Of a stretch of 64,000 bases of DNA, positions 40,039-48,039 are shown one piece after another. Position numbers and translations under genes: made by a program. Below the pieces are notes generated by a model, which worked only from the letters and a program-made list of their open reading frames with translations, had not been told where the DNA came from and ran no database searches. The DNA comes from DASQFQ01 sp963811595. GTDB lineage: Bacteria > Actinomycetota > Thermoleophilia > Solirubrobacterales > Solirubrobacteraceae. The number at the start of each line of letters is the position of its first letter. Positions within the stretch are counted from its first letter, which is position 1. The stretch covers positions 372,001 through 436,000 of the forward strand of contig CAWERW010000016.1 in assembly GCA_963811595.1 (NCBI GenBank), given 5' to 3'.

Positions 40039-41485
40039 GGCCGCCAAGCTGCACCCCGCCGCGATCGCGGTGCTGGCGCTCGACGCGCTGCGCGAGGCCG
40101 CGCTGCCGATCATCGTCCTGCTGTTCGCCGCGGTGGCCGGCAGCGGCCTCGACGTCGCGGCGCTGCAGCGCGGCCTGCTCTACCTCGCCATCGGCGTCGC
40201 GGGCGCGTCGCTGATGGGCCTGCTGCGGTGGCTGAGCACGACCTACTCCGTCGACGACGGCGGCGTGCACTCGCGGTCCGGGTTCGTGCGCCGCAAGGAG
40301 ACGACGGTCCCGCTCAGCCGCGTCCAGGGCCTCGACACCGTCGCGGGCCCCGTGCAGCGGCTGTTCGGCGTCGTGGCCGTCCACGTGCAGACGGCGGGCG
40401 GCGGCGCCAAGGGCGAGATCGTGCTCGAGGCGGTGGGGCCGGAGGCGGTCGCGCGGCTGCGCGAGGCGGTCCGGCAACGGCGCCCCGAGCTCGACGAGGC
40501 GGCGCCCGCGGTCGAGCTGCCGGAGCGGCGGCTGAGCCGGCGCGACGGGCTGATCGCGGCACTGACAGCCGGGCAGCTCGGCGTGATCCTGCCCGTGCTG
40601 GCCGGCGGGTTGCAGCTGCTCAGCAGCGCCCTCAACGACAGCGGGTCGGTCGACGACGCCGCCCGCCTGCTGCCCGACTCCGCCGTCGGCTGGGAGCTCG
40701 CGCTGGCCGGGTTGCTCGTGCTCGCGTGGGGGCTCTCCGCGGCCGGCTCGCTCGTGGCCTTCGCCGGCTTCACGGTCACCCGCGACGGCGAGCGGCTGCG
40801 CATCCGCCGCGGCCTGCTGCAGCGCACGGAGGTCGTCATCCCCGTCCGCCGCGTCCACGGCGTGCGCGTCGTCGAGGGGCTGCTGCGGCGCCCGTTCGGG
40901 CTCGCGGCGCTGCGTGTCGAGGTCGCCGGCTACGCCACCGAGGCGGCCGCCGCGCGCACGCTGTACCCGCTGCTGCGGCGCGCCGACGTCGAGCCGTTCC
41001 TCGCCGAGCTGCTGCCCGAGCTCGCCGACGACCCCGGCCACCTCACGCCGCCGCCGGCGCGGGCCGCGCGCCGCTACGTGCTGCCGCGCGCGCTCGGCGG
41101 GGCGATCGTCGGCGGCGCCGCCTGCCTGATCTTCCCCGTCGTCGCGTGGTGGCCGCTGCTGCTCGCGCCCCTGGCCGCCCTCGACGGCTGGCTCGACTAC
41201 CGCGCCGCCGGCTGGCGCCTGCGCGACGGCCGCCTGGCGATGAGCTCGCGCACGCTCGCCTGGTCGACGCTGCTCACCCCCGCCGCCCGCCTGCAGGAGC
41301 ACGCGATCGCGCAGACCCCGCTCCAGCGGCGTTCTGGGCTTGCTGACGTTCAGGTCGCGGTCGGGAAGGCCGGTGGCGCGGCTGTCCGGCACCTCGACGC
41401 AGAGGTCGCGGGCGAGTTGTGGGAGCTGCTGCGGCGGAGCCCGGCGTCCGCGGCTTCCCCGGCGAACGTCAACTGCGGGCATTGA
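40028..41485 (+). CDS. PH-domain (bPH2, YdbT-like) membrane protein
   Basis: A 485-residue membrane protein with three bPH2-type domains (cores near 65-150, 245-320 and 395-465), separated by pairs of hydrophobic segments. The motif RKETTVPLSRVQGLDTVAGPVQRLFGVVAVHVQTAG is typical, repeated as RRGLLQRTEVVIPVRRVHGVRVVEGLLRRPFG. It is probably a partner of the upstream YdbS-like protein. The last eight codons (PANVNCGH) lie inside palindromic element B, so the natural C-terminus may have been altered by the element. Confidence 0.83.
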   Translation: MSSEAAKLHPAAIAVLALDALREAALPIIVLLFAAVAGSGLDVAALQRGLLYLAIGVAGASLMGLLRWLSTTYSVDDGGVHSRSGFVRRKETTVPLSRVQGLDTVAGPVQRLFGVVAVHVQTAGGGAKGEIVLEAVGPEAVARLREAVRQRRPELDEAAPAVELPERRLSRRDGLIAALTAGQLGVILPVLAGGLQLLSSALNDSGSVDDAARLLPDSAVGWELALAGLLVLAWGLSAAGSLVAFAGFTVTRDGERLRIRRGLLQRTEVVIPVRRVHGVRVVEGLLRRPFGLAALRVEVAGYATEAAAARTLYPLLRRADVEPFLAELLPELADDPGHLTPPPARAARRYVLPRALGGAIVGGAACLIFPVVAWWPLLLAPLAALDGWLDYRAAGWRLRDGRLAMSSRTLAWSTLLTPAARLQEHAIAQTPLQRRSGLADVQVAVGKAGGAAVRHLDAEVAGELWELLRRSPASAASPANVNCGH

Positions 41486-41661
41486 AGGGGTGGGTTCGGG
41501 CGGGGGTGTGCTCGGTTCGTCGGAATAGTTCCTACAAACCGAGCACACCCCCAGGTTCGAGGCCGGGTGTGGCCGGTTGGTGGGAACTATTGCCATCAAC
41601 TGGCCACACCCCCGCCAACCCGGCCGAACCCGACCCCTACCCAGCCAGCCGTTGACGTTCG
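41463..41661. repeat. Palindromic intergenic element, family A, copy 2 (inverted, two hairpins)
   Basis: Outer arms CGAACGTCAAC (41463-41473) and GTTGACGTTCG (41651-41661) are the same as in the element at 6891-7047. Its left inner arm matches the complement of copy 1's right inner arm (GCGGGCATTGA), and its right inner arm matches the complement of copy 1's left (GCTGGGTAGGG), so the copies are inverted relative to each other. It contains two hairpins, 41502-41552 and 41565-41611, each with a 13-nt loop. It lies between convergent genes and includes the last codons of the PH-domain gene. Confidence 0.8.
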
Positions 41662-41695
41662 CCGGTGAAGCCGCGACCGCCCGGCGCCGCCGCGC

Positions 41696-42580
41696 CTAAT
41701 TGATCCCCAACCGGTCCAGCAGCGCGTCGTCCGCGCGCCACGACCGGCGGACGCGCACCGACAGGTCGAGGTGCACGCGCATCCCGACCGCCTGCTCGAG
41801 CTCGCGCCGGGCGGCGGTGCCGATCGCCTTGATCATCGCGCCGTGGCGGCCGATCAGGATGCCCTTCTGGGACTCGGTCTCGACCCACACGAGCGCGTGC
41901 ACCTCGAGGATGTCGTCGCGCTCGACGATCTCGTCGACGTGCACCTCGACCGCGTGCGGGACCTCCTGGCGCGTGCGGTGCAGCACCTGCTCGCGCACGA
42001 GCTCGGCGAGGCGCACGTGCTCGGGCTGGTCGGAGATCTCCTCGACGGGGAACAGGAACGGCCCTTCGGGCGCGAGCTCCACGAGGTGCTCGACCAGCGG
42101 GCCGATGCCCTTGCCGCGGGCGGCGGAGATCGGGAACACCTCGGCGTCGAGCCCGAGGTCGGACGCGGCCTGCAGCGCCGCGATGGTGCGCGCGCGGTCG
42201 AGCCGGTCGATCTTGTTGACGGCGATCACCGTCGGGACCTTCGCGCCGCGCAGCGCCTCGACGAGGAAGCGGTCGCCGGGCCCGCCGACGCCCTGCTCGC
42301 CGTTGAGCACGAGCAGCACGGCGTCCGCCTCCGCGAACTCATGCTCGACGCGGCGCTGCATCCGCTCGGTCAGCGCGTCGCGCGGGCGTTGCGAGCCGGG
42401 CAGGTCGGTCAGCACGAGCTGCCATTCGTCGATCTTCGTCGCGACGCCGCGGATCGCGCGCCGGGTCGTCTGCGGCTTGTCGGAGACGATCGCGACCTTC
42501 TGGCCGACGAGCGCGTTGACGAGCGTCGACTTGCCGACGTTGGGGCGACCTGCGAGCGCGACGAAGCCCGAGCGGGTCAT
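41696..42580 (-). CDS. era: GTPase Era
   Basis: A 294-residue GTPase for 16S rRNA/30S maturation. The GTPase domain shows G1 GRPNVGKSTLVNALVG, G2 region TTRRAIRG, G3 DLPG (usually DTPG), and G4 NKID. The C-terminal KH domain contains SQKGILIGRHGAMIKAIG. The ATG at 42580 overlaps the ybeY stop by 4 bp, matching the common phoH-ybeY-era order. The open frame upstream of 42580 is shadow sequence. Confidence 0.94.
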   Translation of the reverse strand: MTRSGFVALAGRPNVGKSTLVNALVGQKVAIVSDKPQTTRRAIRGVATKIDEWQLVLTDLPGSQRPRDALTERMQRRVEHEFAEADAVLLVLNGEQGVGGPGDRFLVEALRGAKVPTVIAVNKIDRLDRARTIAALQAASDLGLDAEVFPISAARGKGIGPLVEHLVELAPEGPFLFPVEEISDQPEHVRLAELVREQVLHRTRQEVPHAVEVHVDEIVERDDILEVHALVWVETESQKGILIGRHGAMIKAIGTAARRELEQAVGMRVHLDLSVRVRRSWRADDALLDRLGIN

Positions 42581-42957
42581 CTGACCCACGAGACGATCTC
42601 GGCCTGCAGCGCGAGCATCTCGCCGTGGTCGGTCTCGTGGTCCATGCCCACGAGGTGCAGCGTGCCGTGGACGACCGCCTCCGAGAGGTCCTCGGTGTGC
42701 TCGGGGCAAATGACCACGTCGCCGAGCTCACGCTCGCCGACGACATCCCCGTCGAGGTCGACCGGGAAGGAGAGCACGTCGGTGGGACCCTCGACCCCTC
42801 GGTGCTCGCTGTTCAGCTCGGCGATGCGGTCGGCGTCGACGAACTGCACCGCCACATGCCCCTCATCCACGCCCGCGGAGGCGAGCGCGATCGCCACGAG
42901 GCGGCGCAGCGCCTCCTCGGGCAGCTCCGAGCTCCCGATGACCTCCACGTCGAGCAC
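42577..42957 (-). CDS. ybeY: Endoribonuclease YbeY
   Basis: A 126-residue zinc-dependent rRNA maturation nuclease. The metal-binding motif HGTLHLVGMDH (H-x3-H-x5-H) is intact near residues 97-107, and TDVLSFPVD and LGDVVIC are conserved too. GTG start at 42957, immediately after the phoH stop with no spacer; it overlaps era by 4 bp. Confidence 0.93.
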   Translation of the reverse strand: MLDVEVIGSSELPEEALRRLVAIALASAGVDEGHVAVQFVDADRIAELNSEHRGVEGPTDVLSFPVDLDGDVVGERELGDVVICPEHTEDLSEAVVHGTLHLVGMDHETDHGEMLALQAEIVSWVR

Positions 42958-43947
42958 CTACTTCGTCTGCCGTCGCGGCTGCTGCGCGGGCCGCAGCTCG
43001 GGCGCCTGGCGCTGGCTGTGCTCGTCGTAGGCGGCGACGATCCGCTGCACGAGCTTGTGGCGCACGACGTCCTCTCCGCCGAAGCGGACGAACTCGATGC
43101 CCTCGACGCCGGTGAGGATGTCGTTGATGACGATCAGGCCGGACTTCTGGTCGCGCGGGAGGTCGACCTGGGTGATGTCGCCGGTGACGACCATCTTCGA
43201 GCCGAACCCGAGCCGGGTGAGGAACATCTTCATCTGCTCCGGGCTCGTGTTCTGCGCCTCGTCGAGGATCACGAACGAGTCGTTGAGCGTGCGCCCGCGC
43301 ATGAACGCGAGCGGCGCGACCTCGATCACCGCACGCTCGAGGTGGGCGGCGACGCGCTCGGCGTCGAGCATGTCGTGGAGCGCGTCGAAGAGCGGGCGCA
43401 GGTAGGGGTCGACCTTCGCCATCAGGTCGCCGGGCAGGAAGCCGAGGCGCTCGCCGGCCTCGACCGCGGGGCGCGTGAGGATGATGCGGTTGACCTCGCG
43501 CCGGGACAGCGCGGCGACGCCCATCGCGATCGCGAGGAACGTCTTGCCGGTGCCGGCCGGGCCGACGCCGAACGTGATCGTCGAACGCCGGATCGCGTCG
43601 ACGTACTTCTTCTGGTTGACCGACTTCGGCGCGACCTTGAGGTTGCGGTGGCGCCACACGACGTCCTCGAGCACCTGGGCGGGCGACTCGCGCTCGTCGA
43701 GCACGCGCGCGACGGACTCGATGGTGGCCGGCCCGAGCTCGTGGCCGCGGGCGACGAGCGAGGACAGCTCGCGCACGACCGTCGCCGCGGCCTGCACCGC
43801 GTCGGCCTCGCCGTCGAGCGTGACGATGTTGCCACGCAGGTAGATCGCACAGTCGAGGTGCTCCTCGAGCGTGCGCAGGATCTGGTCCTGGGCGCCGGCC
43901 AGCTCGGCCGCGACCTCGTTTGAGAGCTCGAGTTGGCGGCGCGCCAC
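42958..43947 (-). CDS. phoH: PhoH-like ATPase
   Basis: A 329-residue P-loop ATPase of the PhoH/YbeZ family. An N-terminal KH-like segment (IYLRGNIVTLDGEADAVQAA) precedes Walker A GPAGTGKTFLAIAMG and Walker B-type FVILDEAQNTSPEQMKMFLTRLG, with MVVTGDITQVDLP after it. It works with YbeY in ribosome/RNA quality control. The GTG start at 43947 is served by GGAGG eight bases upstream. That ribosome-binding site belongs to the 163-bp cassette shared with the tadB leader. Confidence 0.93.
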   Translation of the reverse strand: MARRQLELSNEVAAELAGAQDQILRTLEEHLDCAIYLRGNIVTLDGEADAVQAAATVVRELSSLVARGHELGPATIESVARVLDERESPAQVLEDVVWRHRNLKVAPKSVNQKKYVDAIRRSTITFGVGPAGTGKTFLAIAMGVAALSRREVNRIILTRPAVEAGERLGFLPGDLMAKVDPYLRPLFDALHDMLDAERVAAHLERAVIEVAPLAFMRGRTLNDSFVILDEAQNTSPEQMKMFLTRLGFGSKMVVTGDITQVDLPRDQKSGLIVINDILTGVEGIEFVRFGGEDVVRHKLVQRIVAAYDEHSQRQAPELRPAQQPRRQTK

Positions 43948-44110
43948 TAGTGGTTCCTCCGGTGGGTCCGCGCGTGCTCGGGCGGCCCGCAGGCGGATGC
44001 CTGGCCAGGACGCAGGGAGGGTGCAATGGCGGAGCCCTTGCCCCGACCGAGGACACAGCCAGGCGCCGGCTGCTGCCGTCCGAGTGCGTGGGGGCCTGCC
44101 GGAGGGGCCA
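43948..44110 (-). repeat. 163-bp intergenic cassette, copy 1 (phoH leader)
   Basis: This sequence fills exactly the gap between the yqeY stop and the phoH start. It aligns without gaps to 48969-49131 with about 14 mismatches in 163 positions. Read on the minus strand it begins TGGCCCCTCCGG and ends CCGGAGGAACCACTA before the GTG. The end GGAGG is the Shine-Dalgarno of phoH and the opening CCTCCGG is its exact complement. Inner pairs include GGAC/GTCC, GCCTGGC/GCCAGGC and CAGGC/GCCTG. It is either a structured leader RNA or a small mobile intergenic element with inverted ends. Confidence 0.85.
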
Positions 44111-44542
44111 CTAGGCGGTCAACGCCTCCTTGACCTTGCCGGAGACGCGCTTGCCGTCGGCGCGGCCGCCGGAAGCGGTCATCACGTGCTTGATCGCCTT
44201 GCCCATGTCGCGCGGGCCCTCGGCGCCGGTCTCGGCGATCGCGCTCGCCACGAGCGCGTCGAGCTCGGCGTCGGAGAGCTCGGCGGGCAGGTAGGCCTCG
44301 ATCGCCTCCGCCTCGTAGGCCTCGGTCACGGCGAGGTCGTCGCGGCCGGCGTCGCGGTAGGCGGTCTCGGACTCGCGGCGGCGCTTGCGCTCGCGGCGGA
44401 GGACGGCGAGCTCGTCGCCCTGGCCCTCCTTGGCGTCCTTCTGCAGCTCGGAGAGGACCAGCCGCAGCGCGGAAGCCCGGTCGCGATCCCCGGCCTTCAT
44501 GGCCGAGTTCACGTCCGCCCTGATCTGCTCGGTGATCTGCAC
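44111..44542 (-). CDS. GatB/YqeY domain protein
   Basis: A 143-residue all-helical protein of the YqeY family, related to the tRNA-binding tail of aspartyl/glutamyl-tRNA amidotransferase GatB. ALRLVLSELQKDAKEG, ELSDAELDALVASAIAETGAEGPRDMGKAIKHVM and the C-terminal VSGKVKEALTA are typical. The exact function in bacteria is not settled; a role in tRNA-dependent processes is presumed. Its TAG stop coincides with the border of the 163-bp cassette. Confidence 0.88.
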   Translation of the reverse strand: MQITEQIRADVNSAMKAGDRDRASALRLVLSELQKDAKEGQGDELAVLRRERKRRRESETAYRDAGRDDLAVTEAYEAEAIEAYLPAELSDAELDALVASAIAETGAEGPRDMGKAIKHVMTASGGRADGKRVSGKVKEALTA

Positions 44543-44578
44543 CTGAACAAAGGATACGACTCGCTGCCGGACGCAAAA

Positions 44579-44612
44579 GCGCCCCGGAGCCTGGGCGCAG
44601 GCTCCGGGGCGC
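44579..44612 (-). terminator. Intrinsic terminator downstream of the Flp pilin gene
   Basis: A perfect 14-bp GC-rich stem (GCGCCCCGGAGCCT with its complement) closes a 6-nt loop. On the minus strand the stem is followed directly by four T residues (complement of AAAA at 44575-44578). It lies 38 bp after the pilin stop and before the yqeY start, so it should end the monocistronic pilin transcript. Confidence 0.8.
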
Positions 44613-44650
44613 GGTGACGGGACCGAGGTCCCGACGGTTTCGGCAGGCGG

Positions 44651-44899
44651 CTAGCGCTGCTCGTTGCCTCCGGCGATCTTGCCGACCATGGCCTTGGCCT
44701 GGCGGGCGATCTCACCGTCGACGTCCAGCGCGATGAGGGCGCCGATGACGACGGCGACGAAGAGCAGGATGCCCATGTACTCGGCCGCGGTCTGGCCGCG
44801 CTGTTCGGCGATGCGGTGACGAAGGCCGGTGGCGTTGACGCGGGCCTGGATGCAGAACTCGCGATAAGCCAGCTCGAGAGTGTTGTAGAGATCCGACAT
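44651..44899 (-). CDS. Flp-type type IVb pilin
   Basis: An 82-residue prepilin of the Tad system. The class III cleavage motif is G|QTAAEYMG near residue 34, with Glu at +5 and Tyr at +6 of the mature protein, followed by the hydrophobic helix ILLFVAVVIGALIAL. The leader is long and hydrophilic, as in other actinobacterial Flp pilins. It is presumably the major fibre subunit assembled by the Tad machinery encoded about 2 kb upstream. It has its own promoter region and intrinsic terminator; no prepilin peptidase gene is in the window. Confidence 0.85.
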   Translation of the reverse strand: MSDLYNTLELAYREFCIQARVNATGLRHRIAEQRGQTAAEYMGILLFVAVVIGALIALDVDGEIARQAKAMVGKIAGGNEQR

Positions 44900-44981
44900 G
44901 TGGCTGAGCCCCCTGAGGTGGTTGACCGATTGACTGCGGTCAGTATTCCCTCGGTCATGCGCTCCTACGAGAGGCCCAGGT

Positions 44982-44993
44982 CTCAACCTGAGG
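44982..44993 (-). promoter_or_regulatory. Motif shared with the cpaB/TadG control region
   Basis: On the minus strand this reads CCTCAGGTTGAG, about 83 bp upstream of the pilin start. The same 12 bases occur on the plus strand at 53205-53216 upstream of the TadG-like gene, and 16 of 18 bases match when the downstream bases are included (CCTCAGGTTGAG, one differing base, CCTGG, one differing base). A common operator or promoter element for the pilus genes is inferred. Confidence 0.45.
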
Positions 44994-44997
44994 GGGG

Positions 44998-45030
44998 CCG
45001 GGGGTCCCAAATCCACGTGGGACCCCCCGG
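44998..45030. repeat. Strong hairpin in the pilin/45048 divergent region
   Basis: CCGGGGGTCCCA pairs with TGGGACCCCCCGG (one bulged base) around AATCCACG. A second small palindrome, GGGCCCAAAGGGCCC, follows at 45029-45043. They lie upstream of both the minus-strand pilin gene and the plus-strand small gene. They may be operators or 5'-leader structures; no T-tract follows. Confidence 0.5.
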
Positions 45031-45047
45031 GCCCAAAGGGCCCTGAG

Positions 45048-45284
45048 ATGACCCCTGAAGAGACCCCCGTCGTGCGACTGGAGGTCACCGAGGAGCGGAA
45101 CGTCGAGGATCTCCGCGACCGGCTCCGCACCTGGGCCGCGCGCTCAGACCTCGCGGCGGACCCCGACACCGACCTCGTCGGGGTCGCCAACGAGCTCTTG
45201 CGCGGCCAGTGGGAGTCGGAATGGCCCCGCCGGCCGCGCTGGCTCGCCCGCCGCCTGCGGGGCGACGCTCCCCCGCAGGTCTAG
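45048..45284 (+). CDS. Small protein of unknown function
   Basis: A 78-residue ORF with strong GC at third codon positions and no membrane segment. It starts MTPEETPVVRLEVTEERNVE and is rich in Arg, Glu and Trp (LRTWAARSDLA, GQWESEWPRRPRW). It is divergent from the pilin gene and its stop overlaps the convergent response-regulator gene by 4 bp. No family is recognised; it is called because composition and placement look gene-like. Confidence 0.5.
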   Translation: MTPEETPVVRLEVTEERNVEDLRDRLRTWAARSDLAADPDTDLVGVANELLRGQWESEWPRRPRWLARRLRGDAPPQV

Positions 45285-45922
45285 TTGTCGCGGACGCCCA
45301 GCCACAGGGCGATCGCCTCGGCGCGGGAGTGCACGCCGATCTTCTCGTAGATGCGCGAGAGGTGGTTCTTGACGGTCTTGTTGGTGATGAAGAGCTCCTC
45401 CGCGATCTCGCGGTTGGAGTGGCCGCGGGCGAGCAGGTTGAGGACCTCGCGCTCGCGGGCGGTCAGCGAGCCCAGCCCGAGCTCGTCCTCGTCGTTGGAG
45501 ACGCCGGGCGCGCGCCGCAGGACGTCGAACACCGCGGGCGTGACCGCGGGCGAGAGCACCATCTCGCCGCGCGCGACGGCCTTGATGCGGCCCTCGAGCT
45601 CGTCGGGCTCGAAGCGCCCGTGCACGAGGTAGCCGGCCGCGCCGTTGCGGATCGCGCCGGTGACGAGGTGCTCGTCCTCGGAGTAGCTGAGCATCAGCAC
45701 CTTCGACTTCTGGGCCAGCGGCCCGGCGGCGGCGACGCCGTCCATCACCGGCATGCGGACGTCGAGGCAGACGACGTCGGGCTTCAGCTCGTCGGCCTTG
45801 GCGATCGCCTCGCGGCCGTCGGCGGCCTCCCCCACGACCTCGAGGCCGTCGGCCTCCGCGAGCAACGACGCGATGCCGCGACGCACGATCGCGTTGTCAT
45901 CGACCAGGAGGATGCGGATCAT
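45281..45922 (-). CDS. NarL/LuxR-family response regulator
   Basis: A 213-residue regulator. The receiver domain has the acidic pair in LLVDDNAIV and the phospho-acceptor Asp in VVCLDVRMPVMDG. The usual receiver lysine (YLVKG-type context) is replaced by His here (GYLVHGRFEPDEL), which could change phosphorylation chemistry. The C-terminal LuxR helix-turn-helix is intact (LTAREREVLNLLARGHSNREIAEEL, NKTVKNHLSRIYEKI). The ATG overlaps the kinase stop by 4 bp. Its position at the end of the tad operon suggests pilus-related control. Confidence 0.88.
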   Translation of the reverse strand: MIRILLVDDNAIVRRGIASLLAEADGLEVVGEAADGREAIAKADELKPDVVCLDVRMPVMDGVAAAGPLAQKSKVLMLSYSEDEHLVTGAIRNGAAGYLVHGRFEPDELEGRIKAVARGEMVLSPAVTPAVFDVLRRAPGVSNDEDELGLGSLTAREREVLNLLARGHSNREIAEELFITNKTVKNHLSRIYEKIGVHSRAEAIALWLGVRDN

Positions 45923-47148
45923 CGCCAGGTGTAACCGGGGACGGAGCGGGCCGGGAGCGTATCCGGCGGCGCGGCCGGAGCGGGCTCCGGCGCCGCCGGC
46001 GCCTCGCTCGGCATCCACACCGAGAGCACGCAGCCCTCGCCGGGCGCCGATTCGACGCTCAGGTCCCCGCCCGCCAGCTGCGCGCGCTCGCGCATCCCGG
46101 TGACCCCGAAGTGATGGCCCTGCGCGAGCTCCACGAGCTCGTCGGGCACCTCGAAGCCCTGGCCGTCGTCGGCGACGGTGAGCACCGCGCGGCCCCCGAG
46201 CCGCCGCAGCCGCACCGTCACCTTGCTCGCGCGGGCGTGGCGCTCGACGTTGGCGAGCGCCTCGCGCAGGATCCACTCGAGCTCGCGCGACGCGACCGGG
46301 TGCAGCTCGCCGACCTCGTCGACCATCAGCTCCACGTGCACGCCGCCGGCCGCGCTCCAGCGCCGCGCTTCCGCTTCGAGCGCCGCGGTCAGCGGGAGCT
46401 GCTCGCCGGCGTCTGAGCGCAGGCCGACGATGATCTCGCGCGCCTCGCGGGTCGCCTGCCGCGCGTCCTCCGCAAGCCGCCGCGCCTCCTCGGCGGCGCC
46501 CTCCGGGTCGCGCTCGATCCGGCGCGCCAGCGCCAGCGCCGCGAAGCCCATGCCCGAGACGGTCTTGGCCAGCGAGTCGTGCATGTCGCGCGCGAGCCGG
46601 GTGCGCTCGGACTGCGTGGCGAGCTCCGCCTCGGTCTCGGCCTGGCGGTCGAGCAGCCCGCGCAGCCCCGCTCCCGCCGCCGCGATCAGCGGGTAGAAGA
46701 ACGGCATCACGAGCGTCGCCGCCGCCTCGTCGCGCACGTTCACGACCCAGAAGTAGACGGAGATCAGCATCACCGAGAACAGCCCGGCCCCCGCCCAGCC
46801 GTAGACGAGCCCGCCGAGCAGCGCGGACCCGAGCGTGTAGTAGAAGAACGCCGAGTTGACGCCGGTCAGCAGCAGGATCAGCGTCGACAGCACGAGCTCC
46901 GCCGCCAGGTAGGCCGGGTGGCGCACGAGCGTCGGCCCGACGCGGTCCCAGTAGCGCAGCGGGATGAACGACGTGACCGCCGCGACGAGGATCGCCGCCG
47001 CCGGCAGCGTGCGGTCGCCGTCCTCCCCCCACAGCTCGATCACCGTGATCAGCAGGATCGCCGCGCGGAACGTGAGGATCCCCTTGCAGGCCGATTCCAG
47101 CCAGCCGCCGGCGCCCTGCTCGCCGCGCGCGAGGATCCGCTCAGCCAC
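45919..47148 (-). CDS. Sensor histidine kinase, HisKA_3 type
   Basis: A 409-residue kinase. The N-terminal half has five or six hydrophobic segments (about 25-165) with little extracytoplasmic sequence. The dimerisation box ERTRLARDMHDSLAKTVSG carries the phospho-accepting His (RDMHD), and the GHKL ATPase domain shows REALANVERHA, VADDGQGFEVP and HFGVTGMRERAQLAGG. A Pro/Ala-rich tail of about 30 residues ends it. It starts just after the tadC stop and overlaps the response regulator, so signalling and pilus genes are one transcription unit. Confidence 0.88.
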   Translation of the reverse strand: MAERILARGEQGAGGWLESACKGILTFRAAILLITVIELWGEDGDRTLPAAAILVAAVTSFIPLRYWDRVGPTLVRHPAYLAAELVLSTLILLLTGVNSAFFYYTLGSALLGGLVYGWAGAGLFSVMLISVYFWVVNVRDEAAATLVMPFFYPLIAAAGAGLRGLLDRQAETEAELATQSERTRLARDMHDSLAKTVSGMGFAALALARRIERDPEGAAEEARRLAEDARQATREAREIIVGLRSDAGEQLPLTAALEAEARRWSAAGGVHVELMVDEVGELHPVASRELEWILREALANVERHARASKVTVRLRRLGGRAVLTVADDGQGFEVPDELVELAQGHHFGVTGMRERAQLAGGDLSVESAPGEGCVLSVWMPSEAPAAPEPAPAAPPDTLPARSVPGYTWR

Positions 47149-48039
47149 CTAGAGGACCCCCGAGTCGAGGATGTCGGTGCCGAGGATCATCGACGCGAGG
47201 ATGAGGATGACCGAGCCGGGGACGATCAGCGTCGTCACGATCAGCGAGATCCGCGGCGCCGCCCGCGCGGCCTTGCGGCGAGCGTTCTGGGCGGCGCTGC
47301 GCCGCATGTCGAGCGCGATGTCGTTGAGCGCCTCCGACAGCGGCACGCCGAGCTCCTCGGCCTGGAGCTGCGCGCCCACGAACGTCGACAGCGACTCGGA
47401 CTGGTTGCGGTCGCGGAGGGCGAGGAACGCGTCGCGGCGGGTCGCGCCGAGGTCCATCTGCCGCAGCGCCATCAGGATCTCCTCGCCTCCCGGGCCGCCG
47501 AGCGACTCGGCCACGCGCTGCAGCGCCGAGCGGTAGCCGAGGCCCGCGCGCACGGTCACCGCGAGGATGTCGAGGAAGTCCGGCAGGTCGCGCTCGATCC
47601 GCTCCTGGCGCAGGCGGCCGGCGCGCGAGAGGTAGACGTCGGGCCCGAACCAGCCCATGGCCACGGCGAGGAACGCGATCAGCCACGAGCCGCCGAGCAG
47701 GGCGAGGAAGCCGAAGATGGCGCCGCTCAGCAGCGCGAGCGCGCCCTTGAGGCCGATGAAGCGCTGCACGGTCAGGCCGCCGGGGCGCCCGGCGAGGTCG
47801 AGCCGGCGGGCGATCGCCTCGCGGCGGCTGAGGCGGATCCCCGGCGCCAGGCGCGGGCCGAGGCGGACGGCGAGCCGCTCGATCAGGCGCCGGATCAGCG
47901 AGCGGCGGCCGCTCGAGGTCTCGACGCCGGTGCGGGCCGCGAGCCGGTCGACCGGGCCGCGGTCGAGCAGCAGCGGCACCGACAGCAGCGCGCAGGTGAG
48001 GCAGAGGACGACGAGGGCGCCCGCGAGCAGCGGCGTCAC
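47149..48039 (-). CDS. tadC: Tad pilus inner-membrane platform protein TadC
   Basis: A 296-residue T2SSF-domain protein. Hydrophobic segments lie at the N-terminus, at about 105-140 and at the C-terminus (LIVTTLIVPGSVILILASMIL). The cytoplasmic domain has DLPDFLDILAVTVRAGLGYRSALQRVAE and EELGVPLSEALNDIALDMR. With TadB it should form the membrane platform for CpaF. The GTG start at 48039 overlaps the tadB stop by 4 bp. Confidence 0.87.
   Translation of the reverse strand: MTPLLAGALVVLCLTCALLSVPLLLDRGPVDRLAARTGVETSSGRRSLIRRLIERLAVRLGPRLAPGIRLSRREAIARRLDLAGRPGGLTVQRFIGLKGALALLSGAIFGFLALLGGSWLIAFLAVAMGWFGPDVYLSRAGRLRQERIERDLPDFLDILAVTVRAGLGYRSALQRVAESLGGPGGEEILMALRQMDLGATRRDAFLALRDRNQSESLSTFVGAQLQAEELGVPLSEALNDIALDMRRSAAQNARRKAARAAPRISLIVTTLIVPGSVILILASMILGTDILDSGVL

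Noticed and set aside
43948..44110. 163-bp cassette as a small coding gene (conserved frame with VGARAPP and HPPCVLARHPPA)
   Set aside because: The conserved reading is on the minus strand inside the leader without a ribosome-binding site of its own, and the differences between copies do not favour synonymous positions as far as can be judged by eye.
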